Shown here piece by piece: positions 54,368-63,121 of a stretch of 64,000 nt of DNA. The translations under genes and the position numbers were made by a program. The notes beneath the pieces are model-generated. The model ran no database searches. It saw nothing but the letters and a program-made list of their open reading frames with translations, and was not told where the DNA came from. How positions within the stretch are numbered: position 1 is the stretch's first letter; the number at the start of each line of letters is the position of its first letter. Where the stretch lies: assembly GCF_035918015.1 (NCBI RefSeq), contig NZ_CP109132.1:6200001-6264000 (forward strand). The letters are read 5' to 3'. Source of the stretch: Streptomyces sp. NBC_01754 (lineage in GTDB: Bacteria; Actinomycetota; Actinomycetes; Streptomycetales; Streptomycetaceae).

Positions 54368-55365
54368 CCGCCGCATCCGTCGCCGGCGGGAGAGCGGCCG
54401 TGATCTGCGCAGTCGGCGCGGCGCTGCCCCCGCACACCGTCTCGAACGCCGACCTGACCGTACGTCTGGACACCACGGACGAGTGGATCCGCTCGCGGAC
54501 CGGCATCGCCCAACGGCACGTCGCCGGGGCGGACCTGTCCACGGCCGACCTCGCCGTACGGGCCGGCGCCCAAGCCCTCGCCGACAGCGAACCGGTCACA
54601 GTGGCGGCACTGGTGGTGGCCACGACCACCTCGGACCGCTGCTGTCCGGCCACCGCCCCCACCGTTGCCACCCGGCTCGGCCTGACCGGCATCCCCGCCT
54701 ACGACCTCGCGGCCGGCTGCACCGGGTTCCTCTACGCCCTCGCCACCGCGGCCGGGCTCATCGCCGCCGGCACCGTACGGACCGTCCTGGTCATCGGTGC
54801 CGACCGCCTTGCCGCCCTTCCCGATCCCAAGGACCGCACGACCGTCCCCCTGTTCGGCGACGGCGCCGGGGCCGTGGTGCTGCGCTGCGGCAGCGCGGAC
54901 GAGGCCGGGGCGCTCGGGCCGGTGGTCCTGGGCAGCGACGGCGCCGACGCCGACCTGATCCGGGCCTCCCGTCCCGGCGCCCTGCACATGGACGGAGGCG
55001 AGGTTTTCCGGCACGCGGTCGACCGCATGTCCACCGCATCCCGCCAGGCCACCGCCGCCGCCGGATGGGAACTCGGCGACATCGACCGCCTGGTCCCGCA
55101 CCAGGCCAACAGCCGCATCACCGCCTTCGTCGCACGCAGGCTCGGCGTCCCCGAAGACCGCCAACTCAGCAATATCGCCGAGACCGGCAACACCGGCGCC
55201 GCGTCCATCCCCCTGCTCCTGGCCCACTCCGCCGCCGACGGCCGTCTCAAGCCCGGCCACCGCACCCTGCTCACCGCGTTCGGCGCCGGACTGACCTGGG
55301 GCGCCACCACCCTCACCTGGCCCAGCCTCCGCAACAGCCATCCCACCGAAAGGGGCCGGACATGA
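54364..55365 (+). CDS. 3-oxoacyl-ACP synthase III (FabH-like)
   Basis: The 333-residue thiolase-fold enzyme contains [19 protein letters not shown], the nucleophile Cys in [14 protein letters not shown] (about residue 118), the His in [13 protein letters not shown] and the Asn in [16 protein letters not shown]. All three catalytic residues are present. It condenses an acyl-CoA or acyl starter with an ACP-bound extender, or acts as an acyltransferase. It overlaps the aldolase stop (ATGA) and is followed by a dedicated ACP, so it probably loads the product of the first three enzymes. Confidence 0.93.
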   Translation: MTAASVAGGRAAVICAVGAALPPHTVSNADLTVRLDTTDEWIRSRTGIAQRHVAGADLSTADLAVRAGAQALADSEPVTVAALVVATTTSDRCCPATAPTVATRLGLTGIPAYDLAAGCTGFLYALATAAGLIAAGTVRTVLVIGADRLAALPDPKDRTTVPLFGDGAGAVVLRCGSADEAGALGPVVLGSDGADADLIRASRPGALHMDGGEVFRHAVDRMSTASRQATAAAGWELGDIDRLVPHQANSRITAFVARRLGVPEDRQLSNIAETGNTGAASIPLLLAHSAADGRLKPGHRTLLTAFGAGLTWGATTLTWPSLRNSHPTERGRT

Positions 55366-55607
55366 CCGGTGATCTCACCCGCATCCTGACCGACGACCTC
55401 AAGCTGCCCGCCGACCGGCTCACCGACGACGCCAGCCTCGACCACGCCGGATTCGACTCCCTCGCCGTCGTCGAACTGTCCGTCCTGCTCACCGACCGCT
55501 ACGACATCGACATCAGCGACAGCGACATCAGCGACAGCGACATCAAGAACGCCGCCACCCTCGGTCAGCTCGACCTCCTCATCACCACCAAGCGCAACGG
55601 AAGGTGA
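55362..55607 (+). CDS. Acyl carrier protein
   Basis: This 81-residue acidic helical protein carries the phosphopantetheine Ser in HAGFDSLAVVELSVLL (about residue 37). Helix II is followed by a duplicated DISDSDISDSDIK segment (tandem 15-bp repeat at about 55508-55542), which lengthens the loop before helix III compared with ordinary ACPs. It overlaps the KAS III gene by 4 bp and is the only carrier in the operon; no phosphopantetheinyl transferase is in the window. Confidence 0.93.
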   Translation: MTGDLTRILTDDLKLPADRLTDDASLDHAGFDSLAVVELSVLLTDRYDIDISDSDISDSDIKNAATLGQLDLLITTKRNGR

Positions 55608-55615
55608 ACCATCCC

Positions 55616-56461
55616 ATGACCAGCAACAGCCGCCGTCCCGGACGGGCCTGGATCATCACCCCCGGCCTGCACGAAGACCGCTTCACCACCGCGCGGAAGT
55701 CCGGCGCCGCGGTCGCCGTCGTCGACATCGAGGACTTCGTCGCCCTCCCCGACAAGCAGACCGCCCGCACCACCTCCGAAGCGTTCTTCGCCCACCCCGA
55801 CCCGACGTGCACGCTCGGCATCCGGATGAACGGCCTCACGACGATCGACGGCATCAAAGACCTCGCCACCCTCGCCGCCTACACCGCCCGGCCCGACCTC
55901 ATCGTGGTCCCCAAGGTGGAATCCCCCCGCGACATCGAACTCGTCGCCGCCGTACTCGACACCGACGGCTACACCCCCGACATCTGGGCACTGATCGAAA
56001 GCCCCCGGGCCTTCGACACCCTCCCCGCGATCATGCGCGCATCCCGGCTCGGCGGCGTCCTCTTCGGCTCCGCCGACTACGCCGCCTCCGTCCGCTGCGG
56101 CCTGGACTGGGACACCCTCCACTACGCCCGCTCGGCCCTCATCAACGCCGCCACCGCCGCGAACATCCCCGCCATCGACGCCCCCACCTGGGAACTCGAC
56201 GACCCCGGCATCCTGCGCCGAGACGCCGAACGGGCCAAGGAAATCGGCTTCCACGGCAAGGGCTGCGTCCACCCCCGCCACGTACAGGTGATCAACGAGG
56301 TCTTCACCCCGAGCACCGAGGAGATCGCACAGGCCCACGCCATCGTCGCGTCCGCCGACGCCAGCGGCGGAACGGTCACCACCGTCGACGGGCAGATGCG
56401 AGGCACCCCCTTCTTCAACCGGGCCCGCGCGCTCGTCGCCGAAACGGACCGTACGTCATGA
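55616..56461 (+). CDS. CitE-like (HpcH/HpaI) C-C lyase, malyl/citramalyl-CoA lyase type
   Basis: The 281-residue TIM-barrel has AWIITPGLHEDRF at the start, AVVDIEDFVALPDKQTAR with the Mg-binding acid, IVVPKVESPRDIELV, WALIESPRAF and the C-terminal GKGCVHPRHVQVINEVFTPS. It belongs to the CitE/Mcl group that joins or splits a 2-oxo acid and an acyl-thioester. The ATG at 55616 is 11 bases after GGAAGG; a GTG at 55604 overlaps that site. It is paired with a MaoC-type hydratase, as in the ethylmalonyl-CoA pathway, but here in an operon with KAS III and ACP. Confidence 0.9.
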   Translation: MTSNSRRPGRAWIITPGLHEDRFTTARKSGAAVAVVDIEDFVALPDKQTARTTSEAFFAHPDPTCTLGIRMNGLTTIDGIKDLATLAAYTARPDLIVVPKVESPRDIELVAAVLDTDGYTPDIWALIESPRAFDTLPAIMRASRLGGVLFGSADYAASVRCGLDWDTLHYARSALINAATAANIPAIDAPTWELDDPGILRRDAERAKEIGFHGKGCVHPRHVQVINEVFTPSTEEIAQAHAIVASADASGGTVTTVDGQMRGTPFFNRARALVAETDRTS

Positions 56462-56988
56462 GCACCAGCCTGCCCCACAGCTACAGACAGATCGACGAGG
56501 ACCGGATCCGTGAGAACGTCGGCCTCACCTACCCCGAACTCGCCCCCGGCCTGATCATCGAACACCGGCCCGGCCGGACCGTCACCGAACTCGACAACCT
56601 CCTCGGCACCGCCCTGAGCGGCAACGTCGCCCCCATCCACACCGATGCCCACTACAGCAGCCAGACCCGGTGGGGCCGCATCCTGGTCTGCTCCGGTGTC
56701 ACCCTCAACCTCGTGGCCGGCATGACCGTCCGCAGTGTCAGTGGCCTGACCACCGCCAACCTCGCCGTCGACCACGTGCGCTTCACGGCCCCCGTCCACC
56801 TCGGCGACACCCTGTACACCGAGACGAAGATCCTCACCCGCCGGGCTTCCGAGAGCCGTCCCGACACCGGGGTCATCACCTGCCACACCACGGCACACAA
56901 CCAGAACCGCACCAGCGTCCTGGCCTTCACCCGCACCTTCCTCGTGCCTCTGGACGCCGACGCCGCCCGCGACGCCACCCACTACTGA
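56458..56988 (+). CDS. MaoC-like hydratase/dehydratase (Mch type)
   Basis: The 176-residue hot-dog-fold protein contains ALSGNVAPIHTDAHYSSQT, the hydratase-2 motif region. The usual G-D-x-N-P-[LIV]-H reads G-N-V-A-P-I-H, keeping the His but not the Asp. VDHVRFTAPVHLGDTLYTETKIL follows. The Asn-bearing variant resembles mesaconyl-CoA hydratase (Mch) relatives that travel with CitE-like lyases. It would hydrate or dehydrate the product of the lyase encoded by the overlapping upstream gene. Confidence 0.87.
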   Translation: MSTSLPHSYRQIDEDRIRENVGLTYPELAPGLIIEHRPGRTVTELDNLLGTALSGNVAPIHTDAHYSSQTRWGRILVCSGVTLNLVAGMTVRSVSGLTTANLAVDHVRFTAPVHLGDTLYTETKILTRRASESRPDTGVITCHTTAHNQNRTSVLAFTRTFLVPLDADAARDATHY

Positions 56989-56997
56989 GGGCGGACC

Positions 56998-58167
56998 ATG
57001 AACCAGCAGCTGACCTTCGCCCCGGCCGACGACGGCCTGTGGGAACAGTACGACCAGCTCGCCACCCGCGCCTACGGCCACCCGGTCGGGGACATCACCC
57101 ACCTGCGCGAGCACGCCGACCTCCAGGTCGCCGTCCGCGGCGGCCGGGTCGTCGCCGGCGGACTGGGCCTCCTCGTCGATCAGTTCTTCGGCGGTACTCC
57201 CGTCGCCAGCGCCTGCCTCGGCGACGGCTGCGTGGCCCCCGAGGAGCGCGGCGAGCACCTGGCCGCCGACATGGTCACCGAACGACTGCGCCCCCTGATC
57301 GAGCGCGGAGCGGTGATCTCCACGGTCGTGACCTCCTCCACCGGCTACGCCCGCCGCCTCGGATGGGAAGCCCCCACCGGCGTACTCGCCTGGGCGGTGG
57401 CCACCGACGACCTCAAACGCTCCTTCGCCAATGAGGACTTCGAAGCCGAACACGGACTGAACGACGAAGCCGAAGCCCTCCAACGCGACCTCGCCCGACA
57501 GTGGAACGGCCCCATCCACCGACCCAACTGGTGGACCCAGTGGAAGCACGACAAGAGCAACCTCACCACCTACCGCTTCACCCGGCCCGGCCACCCCGTC
57601 ACCGGCCTGCTCAGCCTCACCACCAAACGGCACGAGCGCCACGGCATGAGCCTGATCGTCCATGACTTCTGGGCCGCCGGCCAGCCCACCGCCGCCGCCA
57701 TGCTCGCCTTCCTCGGCCACCACAACACCCGCGCCCGCACCATCGAGTTCCGGCGCGGCGCCCTCCCGCCCTACCCCACCCTCCTCCACGGACTCCGACA
57801 CCACCGCGCAACCGCCGAAGCCTGGCACCCCTGGATGCTCCGCATCCTCAACACCTCCGAGGCCATCCGGCTCCGCGGGTGGCCCACCGACCTCACCACC
57901 GCCGTACCGATCGAGATCGAAAACGAGACCGGCGACTGTGCCCGGTGGATGCTCCAGGTCAGTGACGGAGCAGCCGAGATCATCCCCACCCACGTTGAGG
58001 GACAGGTGACCTTCACCCGGCGACAGCTCGCGGTCTGGTACGCCGGCGGCTACCGGTCCACCACCTCGGCCCGCATGGCCGGAGTCCATGCCACCTCGGA
58101 GAAGGCACTCACGACCCTCGTCCGCAGCACGGCACAGTTCGAGCCCTGGCTGCCGGACCACTTCTGA
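56998..58167 (+). CDS. Eis-like GNAT N-acetyltransferase
   Basis: The 389-residue protein has an N-terminal GNAT fold (LGDGCVAPEERGEHLAADMVTERLRPLIERGAVIS with the acetyl-CoA pyrophosphate loop around residues 80-90, STGYARRLGWEAP), a central second GNAT-like domain and a C-terminal SCP2-like domain. It ends with the free terminal Phe (LPDHF) that serves as general base in Eis enzymes. Mycobacterial Eis acetylates aminoglycosides and other amines. As the last gene of the operon (9-bp gap) it could acylate an amine product or confer self-protection. Substrate unknown. Confidence 0.87.
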   Translation: MNQQLTFAPADDGLWEQYDQLATRAYGHPVGDITHLREHADLQVAVRGGRVVAGGLGLLVDQFFGGTPVASACLGDGCVAPEERGEHLAADMVTERLRPLIERGAVISTVVTSSTGYARRLGWEAPTGVLAWAVATDDLKRSFANEDFEAEHGLNDEAEALQRDLARQWNGPIHRPNWWTQWKHDKSNLTTYRFTRPGHPVTGLLSLTTKRHERHGMSLIVHDFWAAGQPTAAAMLAFLGHHNTRARTIEFRRGALPPYPTLLHGLRHHRATAEAWHPWMLRILNTSEAIRLRGWPTDLTTAVPIEIENETGDCARWMLQVSDGAAEIIPTHVEGQVTFTRRQLAVWYAGGYRSTTSARMAGVHATSEKALTTLVRSTAQFEPWLPDHF

Positions 58168-58200
58168 CAGCGGCGGGACTTTCCCCGTTCTCACCTGCCC

Positions 58201-58324
58201 GAGTGTCGGCAAACGATCGTCTGCCGACACTCGGACCCGTGATCACGAACCCGCAGGTGGGCACTGTCGGTAACTCGCGTCGGAAATCAACGTCGACGAA
58301 CGGTAGTCGAAGTAGTTTCCGACA
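58201..58324. other. Res-like recombination site upstream of the serine resolvase
   Basis: Repeated TGTCGG/CCGACA half-sites are present: a perfect inverted pair with 11-bp arms (GAGTGTCGGCA 58201-58211, TGCCGACACTC 58222-58232), then TGTCGGTAA from 58265 and TTTCCGACA ending at 58324, directly before the resolvase ATG. A cluster of such subsites adjoining the gene is how Tn3-type resolvases arrange res. Confidence 0.6.
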
Positions 58325-59362
58325 ATGCTTCTCGGATACTGCCGCACCTCGACGGCCGAACAGAACCCCGACCATCAGATTGACGCACTACTGCGCAACA
58401 GCGTCGACCGCGACAACATCCACGTCGACGTCGCCAGTGGCGCGAAAGCCCCCCGCCCCAAACTCGACCTCGTCATGCAGCTGATGCGCGAGGGCGACAC
58501 ACTGAAGGTCACCCGGCTCGACCGGCTCTCCCGCTCCGTCCTGCACCTGGTCACCCTCGGCGCCGACCTGCGCGAGCGCGGCATTGGCCTGCACGTTATC
58601 GAGCAGGGCATCGACACCTCCACGATGGAGGGTCGCGCCATGTTTGGCATGCTGTCCGTATTGGCCGAGCTCCAGCGGGAGCTGATCGTGGCGAACACGA
58701 ACGACGGGCTCGCCTCCGCACGGGCCCGCGGCCGGGTCGGCGGGCGCCGGCCCAAGCTCACGACCGACCAGGCCGAGCTCGCCCAGCAGCTCTACGACGC
58801 CCGCGAGAAGACCGTCCAGCAGATCGCCGACATGTTCAACGTCCCCCGCTCCACGGTGTATGGGCACCTCGACAAGACCAAGACCGTCCCCCGCCAGCCC
58901 AAAAAAAACCGTGGTCACGAAGCCCTAACCGATCGTTTGCGGCTGGTGACAGCATTCTTACCGGTACCCCTTCATGGAGGACCGCCTCGGCAACGAGGAC
59001 GCCTCCGCGGCGGCCCGCCCGCAGAACTGGCCCTACCCGGAGAAGGTCCTCGGGTTCGCCGCCCACCCGCCGTCCTTCATCGAGTCACCGGGCACCATGG
59101 TCGGCGCCTTCCGCCCGGCCTGGTGGAACGGCACGGACGGCGACGCGACGATCGAAGGCAGCGCGAAACAGAACCGTGCCCAGCTCAAGCCCCCGGAGGA
59201 CCTCTTCTGCGGCCCGTACAACGAGTGCGACCCCGCCAAGATCTCCGACGGCGCCTCCAACGACAATGCGGGCAGCGGGCCGTGCCAGCGTTCCGATTTG
59301 CACTGCTGGTGGCATCAGTCCGTCTCGTGGAAGACCGACTGCTCCTACTCGTGCGGCAATGA
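58325..59362 (+). CDS. Serine recombinase (Tn3-type resolvase), C-terminus extended by read-through
   Basis: The catalytic domain has the active-site Ser in LLGYCRTSTAEQNPDHQ (about residue 9) and the Arg-rich core TLKVTRLDRLSRSVLHLV. The long helix EGRAMFGMLSVLAELQRELIVANTNDGLASARARGR is followed by a C-terminal HTH (EKTVQQIADMFNVPRSTVYGHLDK). A normal resolvase would end near 58920. Here no stop follows, and the frame runs about 140 residues out of frame into the downstream secreted-protein gene, suggesting the original end was lost at the junction. Function may survive, since the added part follows the HTH. Confidence 0.85.
   Translation: MLLGYCRTSTAEQNPDHQIDALLRNSVDRDNIHVDVASGAKAPRPKLDLVMQLMREGDTLKVTRLDRLSRSVLHLVTLGADLRERGIGLHVIEQGIDTSTMEGRAMFGMLSVLAELQRELIVANTNDGLASARARGRVGGRRPKLTTDQAELAQQLYDAREKTVQQIADMFNVPRSTVYGHLDKTKTVPRQPKKNRGHEALTDRLRLVTAFLPVPLHGGPPRQRGRLRGGPPAELALPGEGPRVRRPPAVLHRVTGHHGRRLPPGLVERHGRRRDDRRQRETEPCPAQAPGGPLLRPVQRVRPRQDLRRRLQRQCGQRAVPAFRFALLVASVRLVEDRLLLLVRQ
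58930..58940. repeat. CGATCGTTTGC, inverted copy of the core at 58209-58219
   Basis: This 11-bp sequence is the exact reverse complement of GCAAACGATCG at the centre of the first res-like subsite. It marks the point where the resolvase region gives way to the truncated secreted-protein gene, so it may be the scar of a resolvase-type or end-specific recombination. Confidence 0.6.
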
Positions 59363-61217
59363 GTTCATGCGTTTCAACAGTTCCTACTCGGAGGAGGCGG
59401 ACGGCACCGCCTACCCGCCGAACTGCTCCGCCACGGGACTGCCCGCCGGCGCGATGATCATCGACGACGTACCGGCGAGCGCGCCCGTGTCCAGACCCGG
59501 TTGTTCCAACAGCTCCTGGAGCAACCAGGGGACGTTTTCGTTCGCGTTCTCCCGCGGGCCGAACGACACCGCCTATCCGTCCAAGGTGGACCTCCACCAA
59601 CTCGGTGCGGGATTCGGCGGCCATTTCTACTTCGGCCACACGCGGCAGAACGACGCGAAGGGCCAGCGCCTCAAGATCACCGGGACCTGGACGCTCAACA
59701 AGGCCGTCAACGGGCCGGCCAGGATCCTCGTCCATCTGCCCGACCACGGAGCGCAGACCAAGCAGGCCACGTACCGGATCAGTACGGGCAAGGGGACGCG
59801 CACCAAGACCGTTTCCCAGCCGGGCTCGGGCAACCGCTGGCGGAGCATCGGCGCGTTCATGTTCGACGGTGTGCCCAAGGTGTCGCTCGACACGATCACC
59901 CAGGACGGCAGTGGCGACCAGGACGTCGCGTTCGACGCCATCGCCGTCGTACCGATCACCGGAACCTACGTCGAACGGACCGTGGACGCCGTGGCGTTCT
60001 TCGACGAGGACCAGAACATCGACGCGGACTTCGAGTCCAGCATCTTCATCAACAGCCCGTTCGAGAGTCAGCAGGACATCTACGACTGGGCGACGAAGAC
60101 GTCCGGCGACGTGCTCTCCGTGCCCGGCTGCCTCGACCTCGCCGCACCGACCTGCGCGATGCCCAGGACACAGGAGGCCATGACCCGGTGGAAGTCCGCC
60201 GTCCAGACAGCCGGAACGAGCGCGACCGACCACCCCGACGGCAAGGGGATGACTAACTGGCTCCACTACTCGAACCCGTATACGGACCGGCCTGCCGGTG
60301 ATGCGAAGCCGTCACGGTTCGACACGGACGACAGCGCCTTCAAGATCCACAACAGTGCGACGGTCTCCTTCGTGAAGGACGGCAACGGCAAGATCGTCGA
60401 AGGCAGCGAGTTCGTCGAGTACGACGACCGGACCGCGGACACCCATCTGCCGGACTTCGTCACCGAATTCTTCACGGCGGTCGAGCAGGACTACTCCGTC
60501 TCCCGGCCCAACCTGAACTACACGGCCAGGGACCTGAACGAGCACAACGGGCTGAACACCACCACCTCCACCAACAGCGACGGCATCCTCCCCGGCCGCG
60601 CCTATGCGGCCATGGGGATAGCCCCCCAGGTCACCGAGGACGGGACGTGTGTACGTTCGCTGTACACCTCCGGCGGGTCCATCGGCTACCGGCCCATGCT
60701 CGCCGACTCGGGCGCCACGGGGTCGGCGGAGCGGTGGAAGAACCAGCTGGCCGACGCACCGGAGGTGAACGACAAGGTCGCGGCGGCCGCCGCAGAGATC
60801 TACAACGCGTTCTTCAAGCCCGGAAAGACCGGCTCGCTGTTCAACAGCGCCCCGCCGATCTGGCAGGAACTCAGTTTCCAGCTCTGCGCCGACGGCAAGG
60901 TGCGCCCGTACGACGGTGACCCGATCCTGCGGTCCAGCCACATGCCCAGTCAGTATTTGTACGCCGACGGAAAGGCCATCGACCAGGAGGGCAACTACAC
61001 CGGCAGTGCGAAGACGCTCTACGACGGCAACTTCGAAGCGTTCAGCGCCGTCGTCGACCTGACGGGGCACGGGATGCCTTACGGCCGCTGCGGACCGCTC
61101 ACCAACCACAGCGGCAACCCCTGGGGCATCGACTCGCTGAGCGGGGCGGGAGTCAATCCCTCGGGTAAGTTCTGCTCGTGGCCGAGCACCAGCCCGGACC
61201 CCGAATACAGCAGTTGA
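58974..61217 (+). pseudogene. Large secreted-type protein with golvesin-like domain, 5'-truncated
   Basis: The 747-residue open frame has no signal peptide and begins in mid-domain; upstream codons HSYRYPF continue in frame back to a stop at 58947-58949, next to the 11-bp repeat. It shows Cys-rich segments (CGPYNECDPAK, DLHCWWHQSVSWKTDCSYSCGNEF) and a beta-sandwich (HFYFGHTRQNDAKGQRLKITGTWTL ... DVAFDAIAVVPI) like golvesin C-terminal/Xly CBM domains. A C-terminal half of unknown nature includes NLNYTARDLNEHNGLNTTTS. The intact ancestor was probably a long exported protein; its 5' part was lost when the island entered. It may still be annotated as a gene from the ATG at 58974. Confidence 0.7.
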
Positions 61218-61320
61218 CGCCTGTCAGCCGAACCAGGCGGCAGACAGCCGCCTGCCGGGTGCCCGGACTCCGTCGGAGCCCGGGCACCCGGCCCGACGAA
61301 CCGTGTCAAAGGAGCACACG

Positions 61321-61590
61321 ATGGCCTTCGCTCCTCTTCTCCTGTTCGCCGCGGTCCTGGTGTGGACGTGTCTGCCCTTCTTCCTCCTCACCCGAGGCCG
61401 GGCCGGAACCGTGCTGATCGCGTGCCAGGCGGTGATCTCCGCGGCATGCGTAGCCGTGGGTTACGCCGCCGGCGGGGCGGAACGCGGGGGCGCTCTCGCC
61501 GTCCTCGTGTGCGCTCCCGGCGGGGGGATCGCCGCCCTTGCGCTGTTGCTGCGTCACGCGATGAGGCCGAGGCGCAAGACGACCCGCTGA
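61321..61590 (+). CDS. Small membrane protein, unknown function
   Basis: The 89-residue protein has three hydrophobic segments (FAPLLLFAAVLVWTCLPFFLL, TVLIACQAVISAACVAVGYAA, AVLVCAPGGGIAALALLL) and an Arg/Lys-rich C-terminal tail RHAMRPRRKTTR, so the C-terminus is likely cytoplasmic. I chose the ATG at 61321 because AAAGGAG precedes it; a GTG at 61303 lies upstream of that site. It follows the truncated secreted-protein gene by 103 bp and may have belonged to its operon. No family recognised. Confidence 0.75.
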   Translation: MAFAPLLLFAAVLVWTCLPFFLLTRGRAGTVLIACQAVISAACVAVGYAAGGAERGGALAVLVCAPGGGIAALALLLRHAMRPRRKTTR

Positions 61591-61644
61591 AGCCGGCCCC
61601 GGCAACGTCTCGAACCAGGCACCCGGGCCCCGGTTCCGGTATGT

Positions 61645-61668
61645 GGCCGCACCCTCGGGGGTGCGGCC
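61645..61668 (+). terminator. Terminator before rok7B7
   Basis: A perfect 10-bp stem GGCCGCACCC / GGGTGCGGCC with the loop TCGG, followed by TTTCC, separates the small membrane protein gene from the ROK gene. Confidence 0.88.
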
Positions 61669-61802
61669 TTTCCGCGTGCTCACGATGTGGGGGCCCGATG
61701 CTCCTCAAAGGCTCCGGCTGCTCAAGGTCTTGACGGGGGGCACCCCAAAACGCTCAGCTTAGAGTTCACATGTTGGAGAATACGGCAGGAGTGGGAGAGT
61801 CG

Positions 61803-63002
61803 ATGGAGACTCCGGGGTCGCAGACGTCTCTGCATCGGGCCAACCTTGAGCGGGTCGTGCGCGCGGTCAGGATGGCGGGGTCGTTGACCCAGGCCGAGAT
61901 CGCCAGGAGCACGGGCCTGTCCGCGGCCACCGTCTCCAACATCGTCCGGGAACTGAAGGAAGGCGGCACGGTCGAGGTGACCCCCACCTCGGCGGGCGGA
62001 CGCCGCGCCCGGAGCGTCTCCCTCAGCGGGGACGCGGGCATCGTCATCGGGGTGGACTTCGGTCACACGCACCTGAGGGTGGCGATCGGCAACCTGGCCC
62101 ACCAGGTCCTCGCCGAGGAGTCCGAGCCGCTGGACGTGGACGCCTCCTCGGCCCAGGGCTTCGGCCGGGCGGAGCAGCTGGTCAACCGGCTGATCGAGAC
62201 CACCGGCATCGCCCCCGGGAAGGTGATCGGTGTCGGGCTCGGCGTGCCGGGCCCGATCGACGTCGAGTCCGGCACGCTGGGCTCCACCTCGATCCTGCCG
62301 GGCTGGACGGGCATCAACCCGGGCCAGGAGCTCGCGGGCCGCCTCGGTGTCCCCGTGTACGTGGACAACGACGCCAACCTGGGGGCCCTGGGCGAGCTCG
62401 TCTGGGGCGCCGGCAGGGGGGTCAAGGACCTCGCGTACATCAAGGTCGCCAGCGGTGTCGGCGCCGGCCTGGTCATCGACGGGAACATCTACCGCGGGCC
62501 GGGCGGCACGGCCGGCGAGATCGGGCACATCACCCTCGACGAGTCGGGCCCCGTCTGCCGCTGCGGCAACCGCGGCTGCCTGGAGACCTTCACCGCCGCC
62601 CGGTACGTCCTGCCCCTGCTCCGGCCCAGCCACGGGCCGGACCTCACCATGGAACGGGTCGTCCAGCTGGCCCGCGAGGGCGATCCGGGCTGCCGGCGGG
62701 TGATCGGCGACGTCGGCCGCCACATCGGCAGCGGCGTGGCCAACCTGTGCAACCTCCTCAACCCCAGCCGGGTGGTGCTCGGCGGCTCCCTCGCCGAGGC
62801 GGGCGAACTGGTGCTGAACCCGATCCGGGACTCCGTCTCGCGGTACGCCATCCCCAGCGCCGCCCGGCAGCTCTCGGTTCTCCCCGGGGCGCTCGGCGGA
62901 CGGGCGGAGGTGCTGGGGGCCCTGGCCCTGGTACTCAGCGAGATGGGGGATTCGACCCTTTTGGAAAGCAAGCTCCCCACAGCGTCCCCTGCCTTCACTT
63001 AG
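61803..63002 (+). CDS. rok7B7: ROK-family regulator Rok7B7
   Basis: The 399-residue ROK protein has an N-terminal HTH (GSLTQAEIARSTGLSAATVSNIVRELKEGG, residues about 20-50) and a sugar-kinase-like domain with GVDFGHTHLRVAIGN, YVDNDANLGALGE, GTAGEIGHITLDESGPVCRCGNRGCLETFTA (zinc signature) and SRVVLGGSLAEAG. It matches Rok7B7, a pleiotropic regulator of carbon catabolite control, xylose uptake and antibiotics in S. coelicolor. GGGAGAG precedes the ATG at 61803; an ATG at 61770 would add 11 residues. It normally lies beside ngcEFG and xylFGH; here it keeps xylF but is separated from ngcG by the island. Confidence 0.93.
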   Translation: METPGSQTSLHRANLERVVRAVRMAGSLTQAEIARSTGLSAATVSNIVRELKEGGTVEVTPTSAGGRRARSVSLSGDAGIVIGVDFGHTHLRVAIGNLAHQVLAEESEPLDVDASSAQGFGRAEQLVNRLIETTGIAPGKVIGVGLGVPGPIDVESGTLGSTSILPGWTGINPGQELAGRLGVPVYVDNDANLGALGELVWGAGRGVKDLAYIKVASGVGAGLVIDGNIYRGPGGTAGEIGHITLDESGPVCRCGNRGCLETFTAARYVLPLLRPSHGPDLTMERVVQLAREGDPGCRRVIGDVGRHIGSGVANLCNLLNPSRVVLGGSLAEAGELVLNPIRDSVSRYAIPSAARQLSVLPGALGGRAEVLGALALVLSEMGDSTLLESKLPTASPAFT

Positions 63003-63121
63003 AAAAGGGATGGCACCGTTGTCATCTCGTTAAGGATTTACTCCTTGACGACGGCTCTGAGGCCGAGTTGACTTCCAGCCACCTCGGCCGCGACGTCGCG
63101 GCCTCGTCAGGGAGGTTCGAA

